In this document: positions 14,668 through 23,458 of the stretch, piece by piece
How the letters are laid out: every line of letters begins with the position of its first letter
How positions within the stretch are numbered: position 1 is the stretch's first letter
NCBI GenBank assembly: GCA_028275345.1
Contig: JAPWUV010000010.1
Location: forward strand, 120,738 to 184,737
Source: a bacterium
GTDB lineage: Bacteria; Zhuqueibacterota; Zhuqueibacteria; Oleimicrobiales; Geothermoviventaceae
Length of the DNA stretch: 64,000 nt
Reading direction: 5' to 3'
Notes under the pieces: generated by a model
The model's database searches: none
Seen by the model: the letters and a program-made list of their open reading frames with translations, nothing else
Told to the model about the DNA's origin: nothing
Position numbers and translations under genes: made by a program

Positions 14668-16695
14668 TCAGCGAACCAGGACAATCTTGCTATGGTATTC
14701 CCGCTGCTCGATCCGGAGGCGGACCAGGTACACGCCCGGGCTCACCGGTCGGCCGTCCTGATCCACGGCACGCCACTCAAACCCATGCCGCCCAGCGGGC
14801 ACGATCTGACCTTCCAAGAGTGAACAGATCAGGCGCCCGCGAACGTCGTAGACCTGAAGGGTAACCCGCGCTGCATCCGGCAGGTCGAACGAGATCCGCG
14901 TCCACTGTCGGAATGGATTGGGAAAGCAACCGCGCAGCGCAAACTCTTCCGGGGGCTCCAGCCACGGAGGACTGATCCGGTCCTGGCCCACAATGTAGCT
15001 GAAAAAGTCCGAAAAGACACGAGGAAAGCTCACCGCGCCCCGCGCGGAATCCACCGCCGTGAACCAGAATCTCACCTCCGTCCCCCGCGGAAAGGGGCCG
15101 ATCCGTGCGAGGTACTGATTGGAGGTGTCAGATGGAGTCATCATTACACTTTGCTCAGGCTCCCCTTTCACCCGATAATGCAGATGCAGGCTCCCCGGCA
15201 CGAATCCGTGCTTGGAAACGGCATAGGTTCGGATTTCGAGTCGCGAATCTCCCAGGATCCTGATGGAGGGCACGTTGCTGAACACGGGGCCGAAGTACAG
15301 GGCCGCCTCCACGGCGTCGACGATCCCCCACCCGTACAGCGTATCGGGATGGGAAGCCTGGCTCGCTGTCTGTCGCAGAGCCTCCCGCAGCTGAATTGGG
15401 CCTAGCTCCGGGTGGGCAGAAAGCACTAGCGCTGCAACTCCGGCCACCAGGGGGCAGGAGAAAGACGTCCCCTGTGCGAAGAGGTAACCGGAGCTTGTGC
15501 CCGGGGCCGCCACGTACACCCCCACGCCCTGGGCTACCACGTCCGGCTTGATGCGACCATCCGCCGTCGGCCCATGGGAGCTGAAACCTGCGATCAGCCC
15601 GTCCGGGCGGACCGCGCCTACGGCCACGACGCTGTCCCCGTCGGCCGGAGCGGTGACGATCCGCCAAACCCTGTTGCCCATATTCCCGGCGGAGGCGGCC
15701 ACGAAAACCCCCTTCTTCACCGCGAGATCCGCAGCCACGGTGACCACGGCCGTGTTCCCATCCATATCCGCCGGCGTGTACCAGTCGCTGTAGCCCAACG
15801 AGGTGGATACGATGTCCACCCCGTTCCGCTCCAGCCACTCCAAGCCTGCCACCCAGTAGTCCTCCTCGATCGGCTGCTCGAAGTCGTTCCCCTGCAGATC
15901 CGTCACTCGCTCCGTCTTGGCGAGGTAAAAGAACGCTCCAAACGCCGGTCCGATGAGGCTCCCGGGCTGGAAGCCCGCGATTACGGAGAAGGTCTCCGTG
16001 CCGTGGGCAGCTTGCCCGGGGTAGTCCTGTCCCGCCTGGTCCGAGGTTACGGGATCATTCCAAATGAAGTCCCACTCGCCGAGGACCATGGCCCTCTGGA
16101 GAGCTTGATGGCTCCTCCACTCGTAGCCGGCGTCCAACAGGCCGACGATGATCCCTCCGCCCTGAATGCCCCATGCGTGCAGCTCCGGCACGCGAAGCAT
16201 GGCCACCTGATTGTACGACAGACCGTAGTCGTACCGCAGCCCCTCGGGTCGAAGGGCAACCCGCGGAGCTTGCCACTCCTCCGTAGGTTCGCTCCGCAGC
16301 CAACGACGGACCGGCTGGATCCGCAGGACGAAAGGAAGCCGCTCGATCTCCGCCAGCGCGGACGAATCCGCTGCCACGCTCGCGGCGTTGAGCCAGCGCG
16401 AAACGACCACCACCCTGGCCCCCGCTTCTGCGAGGCGCTCCAGATACGGCTCCCAGAGCGGGAGATCCGAACCGTCCACCAGCTCTTCCGGAGGCAAAAC
16501 CTTGCTTCGCCGCAGCAGAGTCCTCTCCCCCAGCTCCTCCCGAACAGCCTCCACCGAGCGCTTCAGGAGACCCGGGGGGCCTTTGTCTCGAAAAAAGACC
16601 CAGTATCGGCCGCTTTCTCCGGGTGCGGACCAGCTGGCCGCAGCCGCCACCAGCCCAATCCCGAGGGTCAGCAGGAAACTTCGCCCCAGCTTCAT
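14668..16695 (-). CDS. Secreted subtilisin-like serine protease (S8) with C-terminal sorting domain
   Basis: 675 residues: signal peptide (LLTLGIGLVAAAASWSA), a propeptide-like region to about 150, then an S8 peptidase domain. The catalytic triad is in view: Asp188 (VGLLDAGYEW), His231 (AAHGTETF) and Ser411 (GTSFSCPLVAG), with oxyanion Asn in ASAGNMGN. After a beta-rich region, residues 590-675 form a FlgD-like / type IX-type sorting domain (CFPNPFRQWTRISFDLP, VYDVRGRLI, GVYLVRL, KIVLVR). The ATG overlaps the TGA of the cyclophilin gene (ATGA), so the two are co-translated. It is probably a surface or extracellular protease. Confidence 0.92.
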   Translation of the reverse strand: MKLGRSFLLTLGIGLVAAAASWSAPGESGRYWVFFRDKGPPGLLKRSVEAVREELGERTLLRRSKVLPPEELVDGSDLPLWEPYLERLAEAGARVVVVSRWLNAASVAADSSALAEIERLPFVLRIQPVRRWLRSEPTEEWQAPRVALRPEGLRYDYGLSYNQVAMLRVPELHAWGIQGGGIIVGLLDAGYEWRSHQALQRAMVLGEWDFIWNDPVTSDQAGQDYPGQAAHGTETFSVIAGFQPGSLIGPAFGAFFYLAKTERVTDLQGNDFEQPIEEDYWVAGLEWLERNGVDIVSTSLGYSDWYTPADMDGNTAVVTVAADLAVKKGVFVAASAGNMGNRVWRIVTAPADGDSVVAVGAVRPDGLIAGFSSHGPTADGRIKPDVVAQGVGVYVAAPGTSSGYLFAQGTSFSCPLVAGVAALVLSAHPELGPIQLREALRQTASQASHPDTLYGWGIVDAVEAALYFGPVFSNVPSIRILGDSRLEIRTYAVSKHGFVPGSLHLHYRVKGEPEQSVMMTPSDTSNQYLARIGPFPRGTEVRFWFTAVDSARGAVSFPRVFSDFFSYIVGQDRISPPWLEPPEEFALRGCFPNPFRQWTRISFDLPDAARVTLQVYDVRGRLICSLLEGQIVPAGRHGFEWRAVDQDGRPVSPGVYLVRLRIEQREYHSKIVLVR

Positions 16696-17372
16696 CTTGT
16701 GATCATTCGAATGCGACGGATGTACACGGGCTTCACGGGCCGGCTCTTCTCCTGCATGCGCGGCTGCTGCGTCGTCTCCACTGCGGCGATCTTGTCCAGG
16801 ACCTCGAGGCCTTCCACCACCTTCCCAAACACGGTGTACTGCCCGTCCAGGAAGGGGAGTCGCTTGAGGCAGATGAAGAATTGTGTCCCCGCGCTGTTGG
16901 GATCCCTGCCGCGCGCCATGGACAGGATCCCCCTATCGTGCGGGATGTCGTTGAACTCGGCCGGAATACGATAGCCAGCGCTGCCCGTGCCGTCATTGCT
17001 GGGGTCGGCATCCCGGCTCAGGATGTCACCCCCTTGGATGACGAAGTCCTTCTGTACCCGGTGGAACAGGGTACAGTCGTAGAAACCGACATTCGCCAGC
17101 CGCTTGAAGTACTGCGTGTGCAGCGGAGCCTTATCCGGGAAAAACTGGACCACAAGATTCCCGAAATCCGTCTCAATCACCGCGAACTCGTTGGGGCGTA
17201 CCGGTTCGAGGGGCGCGGCATTGGCCTTGGCGATGATCTCCTCAATCTGGTTGCTCGTGAGCGTCTCACAGCGCGTCTCCGCCTTGCCGTTGCCGCCTTC
17301 CGATCCCTTTCCGCACCCGGATGCCGTCAGGAACAACGCTATCCCGGCTACGATCGCCCTTTCGATGCGCAT
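16692..17372 (-). CDS. Cyclophilin-type peptidyl-prolyl isomerase lipoprotein
   Basis: 226 residues. The lipoprotein signal ends in lipobox TASGC near residue 20, followed by a polar linker and a cyclophilin domain from about 62: FAVIETDFGNLVVQFFPDKAP, FYDCTLFHRVQKDFVIQGGD (catalytic Arg in FHRV and the IQGGD motif), GILSMARG, NSAGTQFFICL and YTVFGKVVEGLEVLDKI. It should assist folding of periplasmic or outer-membrane proteins. It is the first gene of a pair with the subtilase, overlapping it by four bases, which suggests a chaperone role for that secreted protein. Confidence 0.93.
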   Translation of the reverse strand: MRIERAIVAGIALFLTASGCGKGSEGGNGKAETRCETLTSNQIEEIIAKANAAPLEPVRPNEFAVIETDFGNLVVQFFPDKAPLHTQYFKRLANVGFYDCTLFHRVQKDFVIQGGDILSRDADPSNDGTGSAGYRIPAEFNDIPHDRGILSMARGRDPNSAGTQFFICLKRLPFLDGQYTVFGKVVEGLEVLDKIAAVETTQQPRMQEKSRPVKPVYIRRIRMITR

Positions 17373-17504
17373 GGCTCAACTCCCAGTCTCCAATCCGCCT
17401 TCACAGCCTGCTCCCCCATCGCTGGCCGAAGTTAGCCATCGAGCCGTACAAAAGCAAGCCGCTTCTCCCGGTGGATTCCGGGGACAAACCGCAGCAGCCA
17501 GGAA

Positions 17505-17533
17505 CAAAAAACCGGGACCCCAAGGGTCCCGGT
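17505..17533 (-). terminator. Intrinsic terminator of the multiheme cytochrome gene
   Basis: ACCGGGACCC (17511-17520), loop CAA, GGGTCCCGGT (17524-17533): a perfect 10-base-pair stem. On the minus strand it is followed by five or more T residues. It lies 30 bases past the stop of the cytochrome gene. Confidence 0.9.
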
Positions 17534-17562
17534 CCGGCTCCACCCGCTTGAACAGCTGGGGG

Positions 17563-20355
17563 TCACTTCAGGAAGATCATCTTCTTGCTCAAGCGCAGAT
17601 TGCCAGCCTCGAGGCGGTAGATGTACGTGCCGGCGCTCACCAGCTCGCCGGCGTCATCGCGCCCGTCCCAGGACACGCGGTGATAACCAGCCGCCATTCG
17701 GCCTTGCACCAGCGTCCGGATCGGATGGCCCTGCATTGAGTACACCGTTACGGTGACCTGTTCCGGCCTCGGCAATCCGAAGACGATCTCCGTGCTCGGG
17801 TTGAAGGGATTCGGGTAGTTCTGCTCCAGGACGAAGTCCGTGGGCACGCGGCCGCCGGTGCTCCCAGTAACCCCAGATACCAGCACTACGCACTCCTCCG
17901 AGTAACGGCTCTCATTTCCGGAGAAGTCGAATGCGGAGACGCGGTAATAGTACGTGGTGCCGGCGACGACATCCGGATCCAGGTACTTCGCCTCGGTCGT
18001 AGTGGCGATCGGTCGGGATGCCCTGGGATCGAAGCCGGGCGTCGTGCTCCGGTAGATGGCGAAGTAGCGGAAATCTTCATCCACCGGCTCGGCCCACTTC
18101 AGTTCCACGCCCTGCGAGGTCACCGTCGCCACGATGTTGGTCGGCGTGTTGGGCACCAGGTTGTCCACCGAGTAGCCGCTGTCCGGCGCGCTCATGGCGT
18201 ACACGCCCGGGATATCCGTATGCCCGGATATCCTGAAGACGGACCAATGCATTCCGCCCGTCTTCGTCGAATCGAAGAGGGTAGGAGCCACGGCCGCGTA
18301 CTGTTCCATGGCCGCCGCGGGCACGTAGCCAGCAAAGATCCACGGCTCCCCATTAATCAGGACGACCGCGCCCTCCTCCGGCTTGATCTGCTCCGGCCGC
18401 ACCAGCTCGAGCGACTCGTAGACGCGCCCGCCCTTCTGGGTCGTCGCCGTCTTTCCCGCGAGGTCGGGCCGACGCCAGATCATGTAGTACTTAATGGGCA
18501 TCGGTCCAATGCCATCGCCGCCAAACCGGGTCCAGGTGATCAGCACCTGCTTCCCGTTGTCGTTCGGCACGTCCCGGATCGACAGGATCCTCCCCGCGCC
18601 GATGTCGCCGGTAGTGAGGGCGGCATAGCTGGCGCGCAGCAAATTGACGGCGAACTGATAATTGTGGATCCCGTAGCTTCCGTCCTCTTTCACCACCAGG
18701 TAGTTGTAGGCGGCCTGCAGTTGGACGGGCGTGTAGCCGGGATTGACCGTCGGACGCACTTCCAGTGCCACCTCCGGCGAACCGATGGGCGGCAATAGCA
18801 TCGCCACGGCTTCGAGCAAGCCCTTCACCTCATCCTGGGCGCTCTCGATCTGGCCATCACCATCATAGTCCTCCTTGGCCTTGAGATCCGCGAAGGACCG
18901 GATCGGCCCATGGCAATGCTGGCAAGCCGTTACATTGTCCACGTCGTCCGCCGGGTTATCGGGCGTACCGCCATCCCAATGCATGGCGAAGGTGTGCTCA
19001 CCCAGGTGATTCGCCGCCGGGCTGGGTGAAGACGGGGTCGGCGCCATGTGGCAGCCCACACAACCCTCTTCCACCACCTTCAGGTGATTGGAACTGGGGA
19101 TGTGAAGCCCGAAGGTGACCACGTTGGTACCCGCAAGCACGTCCGCCTGGGGGCCGTGATGGGGACCGAAGCGGGAATGCCAGGCCGTCGCGTAGGTCAC
19201 AGCATCCTCACGACTCTTGTGGCAGTTCATGCACAGCTTGCCCGCTCCGCCTTCGGAAATCACGTGCCCGTTCTTGAGGACCACATCCGCGACCGTTCGG
19301 ACTTGGTGAAGGTTCTCCGCACTATGGGGATCATGGCACACCTGGCAGGTCACGCGCGGTTCGCCCAAGGTTTGCCGCAGATATTGCAGGTCCTTGTCCA
19401 CGGCATGGACGAATCCGTAGGCCGAATGACACTCGGCACACTCGGCACGCGTAGCCGCGAACGCCACACCCACCGCATGAAGGGACTGTTTCCACTGGTA
19501 GCTCTTGATGTGGTGCGAAGGAGCATCGTGGCACTTCCCGCAGACGCCTTCGTCCATGGTCACATCAGTCCCCTGGGGATTGCCCCCATGGAGGCTACCC
19601 GGGCCATGGCAATTCTCGCACTGAATGTTGGCCAGCTGGGCCAGCTGTGGATAGCGAGCCACCAAGGTATCCCAGTTCCCAGGGACGGTCTGGCTCGGGA
19701 AGGTCCAGCCGAGCTGACGAGCTACGTCATCGAAGCCGCCATTGTCGGCGGTGGGGGAAACATCGTAGCCCACCGTATGACAGCTGATGCAACGGCTCTG
19801 ATAGTGGTCGCTGGCGATGCCGTCAATTCCCAAGGTGAAGATCTCGGCGTGCTTCGTCTCCCGCCACTGAGAGACCTTCCCGGCGTGGCATCCCAGTCCG
19901 CACTGAGGGAAATGGGCTGTCGCACCACCCAGGATCCCGATCCCCACGTAACGAGCTGCCACAATACTGACCGTATCCGCCGCCGGACCCGCGTCCGTTG
20001 CGATCTCCAACCGGATCAGGAACTCCCCAGTGGTATCCGGGACAAAGGTGGTCGTTGGGGTATCCGTGCTGCTGAGCGTAGCCCTCGAGCCTGCCGGAAC
20101 GCGCAAGAGAGACCAAGAGTAGGAGGTCACTGTCTTGCCGGTCAGCTCACGTCCCGAAAGGTAGACCAGTTCACCCTTCCCCACGACCCTCAACCCCGTC
20201 GAAGGCGGGGTAGTGAGACCCTGTTGGGCAATTTCGCCCGGGCTCATCGCCTCCACCGTGATCGCCGCCGACGGGGCCTGAGCCCATGCCATGCCGCTCA
20301 AGCACAGGATCAACCCCACGGTCCAAAGGCCTACTGCACGCGCTGCTTGCCTCAT
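17563..20355 (-). CDS. Large multiheme c-type cytochrome with PKD-like, Fn3-like and C-terminal sorting domains
   Basis: 930 residues. A signal peptide (cleavage after GMAWA near 25) is followed by an Ig/PKD-like domain (about 30-135) and a heme region (150-482). The heme region has eight CXXCH motifs: CISCH, CENCH, CGKCH, CAECH, CQVCH, CMNCH, CVGCH and CQHCH. A first site, CGLGCH at 152, has three residues between the cysteines. Many spare His residues could be axial ligands. A beta-rich middle and an Fn3-like domain (about 740-830) lead to a type IX-like sorting domain (LEQNYPNPFNPSTEIVFGLP, GTYIYRLEAG, KKMIFLK). Probably an outer-surface electron-transfer protein. It is monocistronic, with its own promoter and terminator. 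Confidence 0.9.
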   Translation of the reverse strand: MRQAARAVGLWTVGLILCLSGMAWAQAPSAAITVEAMSPGEIAQQGLTTPPSTGLRVVGKGELVYLSGRELTGKTVTSYSWSLLRVPAGSRATLSSTDTPTTTFVPDTTGEFLIRLEIATDAGPAADTVSIVAARYVGIGILGGATAHFPQCGLGCHAGKVSQWRETKHAEIFTLGIDGIASDHYQSRCISCHTVGYDVSPTADNGGFDDVARQLGWTFPSQTVPGNWDTLVARYPQLAQLANIQCENCHGPGSLHGGNPQGTDVTMDEGVCGKCHDAPSHHIKSYQWKQSLHAVGVAFAATRAECAECHSAYGFVHAVDKDLQYLRQTLGEPRVTCQVCHDPHSAENLHQVRTVADVVLKNGHVISEGGAGKLCMNCHKSREDAVTYATAWHSRFGPHHGPQADVLAGTNVVTFGLHIPSSNHLKVVEEGCVGCHMAPTPSSPSPAANHLGEHTFAMHWDGGTPDNPADDVDNVTACQHCHGPIRSFADLKAKEDYDGDGQIESAQDEVKGLLEAVAMLLPPIGSPEVALEVRPTVNPGYTPVQLQAAYNYLVVKEDGSYGIHNYQFAVNLLRASYAALTTGDIGAGRILSIRDVPNDNGKQVLITWTRFGGDGIGPMPIKYYMIWRRPDLAGKTATTQKGGRVYESLELVRPEQIKPEEGAVVLINGEPWIFAGYVPAAAMEQYAAVAPTLFDSTKTGGMHWSVFRISGHTDIPGVYAMSAPDSGYSVDNLVPNTPTNIVATVTSQGVELKWAEPVDEDFRYFAIYRSTTPGFDPRASRPIATTTEAKYLDPDVVAGTTYYYRVSAFDFSGNESRYSEECVVLVSGVTGSTGGRVPTDFVLEQNYPNPFNPSTEIVFGLPRPEQVTVTVYSMQGHPIRTLVQGRMAAGYHRVSWDGRDDAGELVSAGTYIYRLEAGNLRLSKKMIFLK

Positions 20356-20637
20356 AGACGCCTCCGCAGCTTGGTTGCCGCCTTCAACCCCGTCCTCCTG
20401 CCTTCAGACCCCCACGTGCGACAAATCTCTCCCGCGCACCACCTCCTTCCCGTCTCGTCTTGACCTCTCACAACGCCGCTCAAATCTACCAGACGCCACC
20501 GAACGTGTCAAGCGGATTTTAGGAAAGCTGTACCAATAACTGAGCCTCGGCGTGCGCGCCCCTTTTCGCAGGTCTCGCGATGGAGACGCAGGATTCCTTC
20601 CGATGATTCGAGGAGAAGGAACCATCCCGCCTTTTCC
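20356..20637. other. 282-base gap holding the cytochrome promoter and leader
   Basis: Contains the strong minus-strand promoter at 20483-20511 and about 120 bases of untranslated leader for the multiheme cytochrome gene. The rest (20512-20637), downstream of the aldo/keto reductase stop, shows no gene or clear terminator. Confidence 0.6.
20483..20511 (-). promoter_or_regulatory. Sigma-70-type promoter for the multiheme cytochrome gene
   Basis: On the minus strand TTGACA (20511-20506), a 17-base spacer and TAGATT (20488-20483). Predicted transcription starts near 20476, leaving a leader of about 120 bases to the ATG at 20355. Confidence 0.75.
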
Positions 20638-21609
20638 TCACCACGCGTACGCCTCCGGTGCCGGTCCACCCGGGCCGGGCCAGATCTCGTCCAGCTCGTG
20701 GAGCACCTCTTTGCACAGCTGAAGCTCAAGCGCCCGCATCGATTGCTCCAGCTGCTCCACGGTCCGGGGACCGATGACCGGCGCGGTGACGCCCGGCCGG
20801 TGTAGGAGCCAAGCCAGGGCCACACAAGCCGGTTCCTCCCCCACCTGGCGACATAGCTCCTCGTAACGCAGGACTTTCTCCCTCAGCCTCAGGGAGGACT
20901 CGAACCGGCGTTCCCGCGCCCTGCGACCTTCGGGGCTGGCGTGCGACGAGCCGGCAAGCAATCCCGCCGCGAGCGGGCTGTACGCCAGGAAGCCAATCCC
21001 AAGTGCTTGGCAGGCGGGTATCACCTCCAGCTCCACCATTCGGTTGGTCAGGTTGTAGAGGCTTTGCTCCGAAATCAATCCCAAGAGGTTCCGCTTTTGT
21101 GCCTCACACTGAGCCACGGCGATCTGCCATGCCGCGAAGTTGCTACTCCCCACATAGATGACCTTCCCTTCCCGCACGAGTTGCTCCATCGCCTGCCAGA
21201 TCTCCTCCCAAGGCACGGACCGGTCGACATGGTGCATCTGATACAAGTCAATGTGATCCGTTTGCAGTCTGCGCAGGCTATCCTCGCATGCCCGCCGAAT
21301 GTGATAGGCCGAGAGACCCCGGTCGTTCGGACCGTCTCCGACCGGAGTGTAGACCTTGGTTGCCAGTACGATGCGTTCTCGCCGTCCTCCCCCCTGACTC
21401 AGCCACTTCCCGATCATCTCCTCCGCGCGCCCCAGACCCGAGCTCCCGCCGTAGGTGTTCGCTGTGTCGATCAGATTCACACCGAGCTCCAAAGCCCGAT
21501 CAAGGATGCGGAAGGCCTCCTGCTCAGAGACGTAAAGCCCAAAGTTCATGGTCCCCAGGCATAGGCGACTTACCCTCAGGCCGGAACGTCCCAACTGCAC
21601 GTACCTCAT
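20638..21609 (-). CDS. Aldo/keto reductase
   Basis: 323 residues from the ATG at 21609, preceded by GGAGG with seven bases spacing, at the family start (MRYVQLGRSGLRVSRLCLG). A (beta/alpha)8 NADPH-dependent carbonyl reductase: catalytic Asp/Tyr in NLIDTANTYGG, Lys in VLATKVY and His in LYQMHHVD, then YVGSSNFAAWQ and the cofactor-phosphate-binding C-terminal motif VIGPRTVEQLEQSM. It resembles the YajO/Gcy-like general stress AKRs; substrate unknown. It is divergent from the phosphofructokinase gene across a 512-base gap. Confidence 0.92.
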   Translation of the reverse strand: MRYVQLGRSGLRVSRLCLGTMNFGLYVSEQEAFRILDRALELGVNLIDTANTYGGSSGLGRAEEMIGKWLSQGGGRRERIVLATKVYTPVGDGPNDRGLSAYHIRRACEDSLRRLQTDHIDLYQMHHVDRSVPWEEIWQAMEQLVREGKVIYVGSSNFAAWQIAVAQCEAQKRNLLGLISEQSLYNLTNRMVELEVIPACQALGIGFLAYSPLAAGLLAGSSHASPEGRRARERRFESSLRLREKVLRYEELCRQVGEEPACVALAWLLHRPGVTAPVIGPRTVEQLEQSMRALELQLCKEVLHELDEIWPGPGGPAPEAYAW

Positions 21610-22121
21610 GGCACCACCTCCTTCGGTGACTGGCGGATCTCGGATTGGCTCACCGAACCGGCCGACGGGCACACCTTCCCCCTGCGCAATGAACTGTGCA
21701 GTCCGACGATCTCCCTCAAAAACAGGGGGAAGAGGCCACTCTTCGCCGCGCGGCTGGATTGCGGCTTCCGGCCGTGTGGGCAGTGCGAAGTCCACGAAGA
21801 GGACGTGGAACCGAGATGCACTACGCACCAGCCCCCGTTTCGGGTTCCGTGCTGGGCCGTGCAACAAGCAATCCCTTGCGAGGACCTATCCTCTTGGTGG
21901 GCCTTGCATTTGGGGGAAGGATTCGTTACATTACCGCCGGTTTTCAACGGCGGGGTTCGATCCTCGGCAGGGCCAATTGTTCCCCGCCGTGTGCGACAGA
22001 AGGGAGTCGCCCCCAGTGCAAGGGTAAGAAGTCCATGCGCTGGGGGTAATTCGTAGCTTCGGACAGTTGGCATGGGTCAACAGGTGGTCAGTGGAAGGAT
22101 GACGTAAGGAGGCCTGAAGCG
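21610..22121 (+). promoter_or_regulatory. 512-base divergent gap with a structured leader upstream of phosphofructokinase
   Basis: No convincing gene lies in this gap. From 21934 to 22046 it holds closely packed inverted repeats on the plus strand: CCGCCG/CGGCGG (21934-21953); the competing CGGCGGGG/CCCCGCCG (21948-21955 with 21982-21989); GCGAC/GTCGC (21993-22010); and a 10-pair stem CCCCCAGTGC/GCGCTGGGGG (22010-22046). A weak promoter candidate, TTGCAT-17-TACATT (about 21904-21932), would start transcription at the first hairpin. I could not match it to a known riboswitch. The 76 bases before the ATG end in GGAGG, nine bases upstream. Confidence 0.45.
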
Positions 22122-23402
22122 ATGGCAAAGGTTCCGAAAGGACGTCTTGGCATCCTGGTCGGGGGTGGGCCGGCCCCCGGGATCAACGGCGTCATCAGCG
22201 CCGCCACCATTGAGGCGATCGAGAACGGGCTGGAGGTCATCGGGATCCTGGACGGATACAAGTGGCTGGAACAAGGGGATATCACCCATATTCGTCCTCT
22301 GGCCATCGAGGATGTGTCTCGCATTCATTTCGAGGGTGGCTCCATCCTGAGGACCTCGCGCGCCAACCCCACCAAGACTCCCGAGCGGCTCAAGCGGACG
22401 GTGGAATCCCTTCACCAGCTGGGGCTCGACTACTTGATCACCATTGGCGGAGACGATACCGCCTACGCGGCCAGCGTCTTGGCCTCGCATCCGGACACGC
22501 GGGTGAAGATCGCCCACGTCCCGAAGACGATCGACAACGACCTCCCTCTCCCCGGCAATATCCCCACCTTCGGATATCAGACGGCACGTCACCTCGGCGC
22601 GCAATTGGTGCGGAACCTGATGGAGGATAGCCGCACCACCAATCGATGGTACATCGTGGTCTCCATGGGCCGGAAGGCAGGACACTTGGCCCTGGGCATC
22701 GGCAAAGCGGCAGGGGCCACCCTCACGGTCATTGCGGAGGAATTCGGCAAGAAGCAGATCACGATCAAGGAAGTCTGCGACGTGATCGAGGGCTCCATCA
22801 TCAAGCGCAAGGCGCGCGGACGCGACGACGGCCTCTGCGTCATCGCCGAGGGCATTGCGGAACACTTCAGCAAAGAGGAGCTGGCCAAGATCCCCGGGAT
22901 GGTCCTGGAATACGACGACTTCGGGAACGTCCGTCTGGCGGAGGTGGAGCTGGGCAAGGTGCTGAAGCTCGAACTGGAACGCCGCTTCCGCGAGCGCAAT
23001 GAGAAGCTCCAGATCGTGGAGATCAGCATTGGATACGAACTGCGCTCGGCCCCTCCCATCCCGTTCGACCAGGAGTACACCCGCGACCTCGGCTACAGCG
23101 CCGTGCGCTACCTGCTGAATCTGCCTCCGGGCGACAAGGGAGGAGCCCTCATCTGCGTCGATGCCGGAAAACTCATGCCGATCCGCTTCGAGGACATGAT
23201 CGATCCGGCGACGGGCAAGACGCGGGTCCGCATGGTGGACGTCACCACCGAGTCCTACCAAGTCGCCAGGAACTACATGATCCGCCTGGAACGCGAGGAT
23301 TTCGAGGATCCGGAGCAATTGGCCAAGCTCGCTGCCGTGGCCAAGATGACCCCACAGGAGTTCACCCAGCGCTTCGGCTACTTGGTGGGCATCCATTCCT
23401 GA
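22122..23402 (+). CDS. 6-phosphofructokinase, pyrophosphate-type by active-site residues
   Basis: 426 residues. It phosphorylates fructose 6-phosphate at C1. The N-terminus LGILVGGGPAPGINGVISA is the PFK phosphoryl-donor loop. GGDD (Asp112) replaces the Gly of ATP-PFKs, and PKTIDND (Lys135) replaces the Gly at the second determinant. Together these two residues are the signature of PPi-dependent enzymes. The substrate region FGYQTARHLGAQLV and VVSMGRKAGHLALGIGKA follow. The reaction would be reversible. GGAGG lies nine bases upstream of the ATG, a structured leader precedes it, and an intrinsic terminator follows. Confidence 0.9.
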   Translation: MAKVPKGRLGILVGGGPAPGINGVISAATIEAIENGLEVIGILDGYKWLEQGDITHIRPLAIEDVSRIHFEGGSILRTSRANPTKTPERLKRTVESLHQLGLDYLITIGGDDTAYAASVLASHPDTRVKIAHVPKTIDNDLPLPGNIPTFGYQTARHLGAQLVRNLMEDSRTTNRWYIVVSMGRKAGHLALGIGKAAGATLTVIAEEFGKKQITIKEVCDVIEGSIIKRKARGRDDGLCVIAEGIAEHFSKEELAKIPGMVLEYDDFGNVRLAEVELGKVLKLELERRFRERNEKLQIVEISIGYELRSAPPIPFDQEYTRDLGYSAVRYLLNLPPGDKGGALICVDAGKLMPIRFEDMIDPATGKTRVRMVDVTTESYQVARNYMIRLEREDFEDPEQLAKLAAVAKMTPQEFTQRFGYLVGIHS

Positions 23403-23432
23403 TGGCAGAGGCGGGACGAGTCGACGCCGAAG

Positions 23433-23458
23433 GCCCGGCACACCTCGCCGGGCTTTTT
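23433..23458 (+). terminator. Intrinsic terminator of the phosphofructokinase gene
   Basis: GCCCGGC (23433-23439), loop ACACCTC, GCCGGGC (23447-23453), then TTTTTCTTTTTCTTT. It lies 30 bases after the stop. Confidence 0.9.

Noticed and set aside
20885-20905. GGACTCGAACC, resembling a tRNA T arm on the minus strand
   Set aside because: It lies within the conserved aldo/keto reductase coding sequence and no cloverleaf surrounds it.
21904-21977. Possible tRNA-Glu-like gene: acceptor-like GGCCTTG/CAGGGCC, TTTTCAA loop with TTC, T-arm-like GGTTCGATCC
   Set aside because: The anticodon loop would have eight bases, the anticodon and T stems share the same bases, no D arm forms and no CCA follows. 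Better explained as a hairpin-rich leader or chance.
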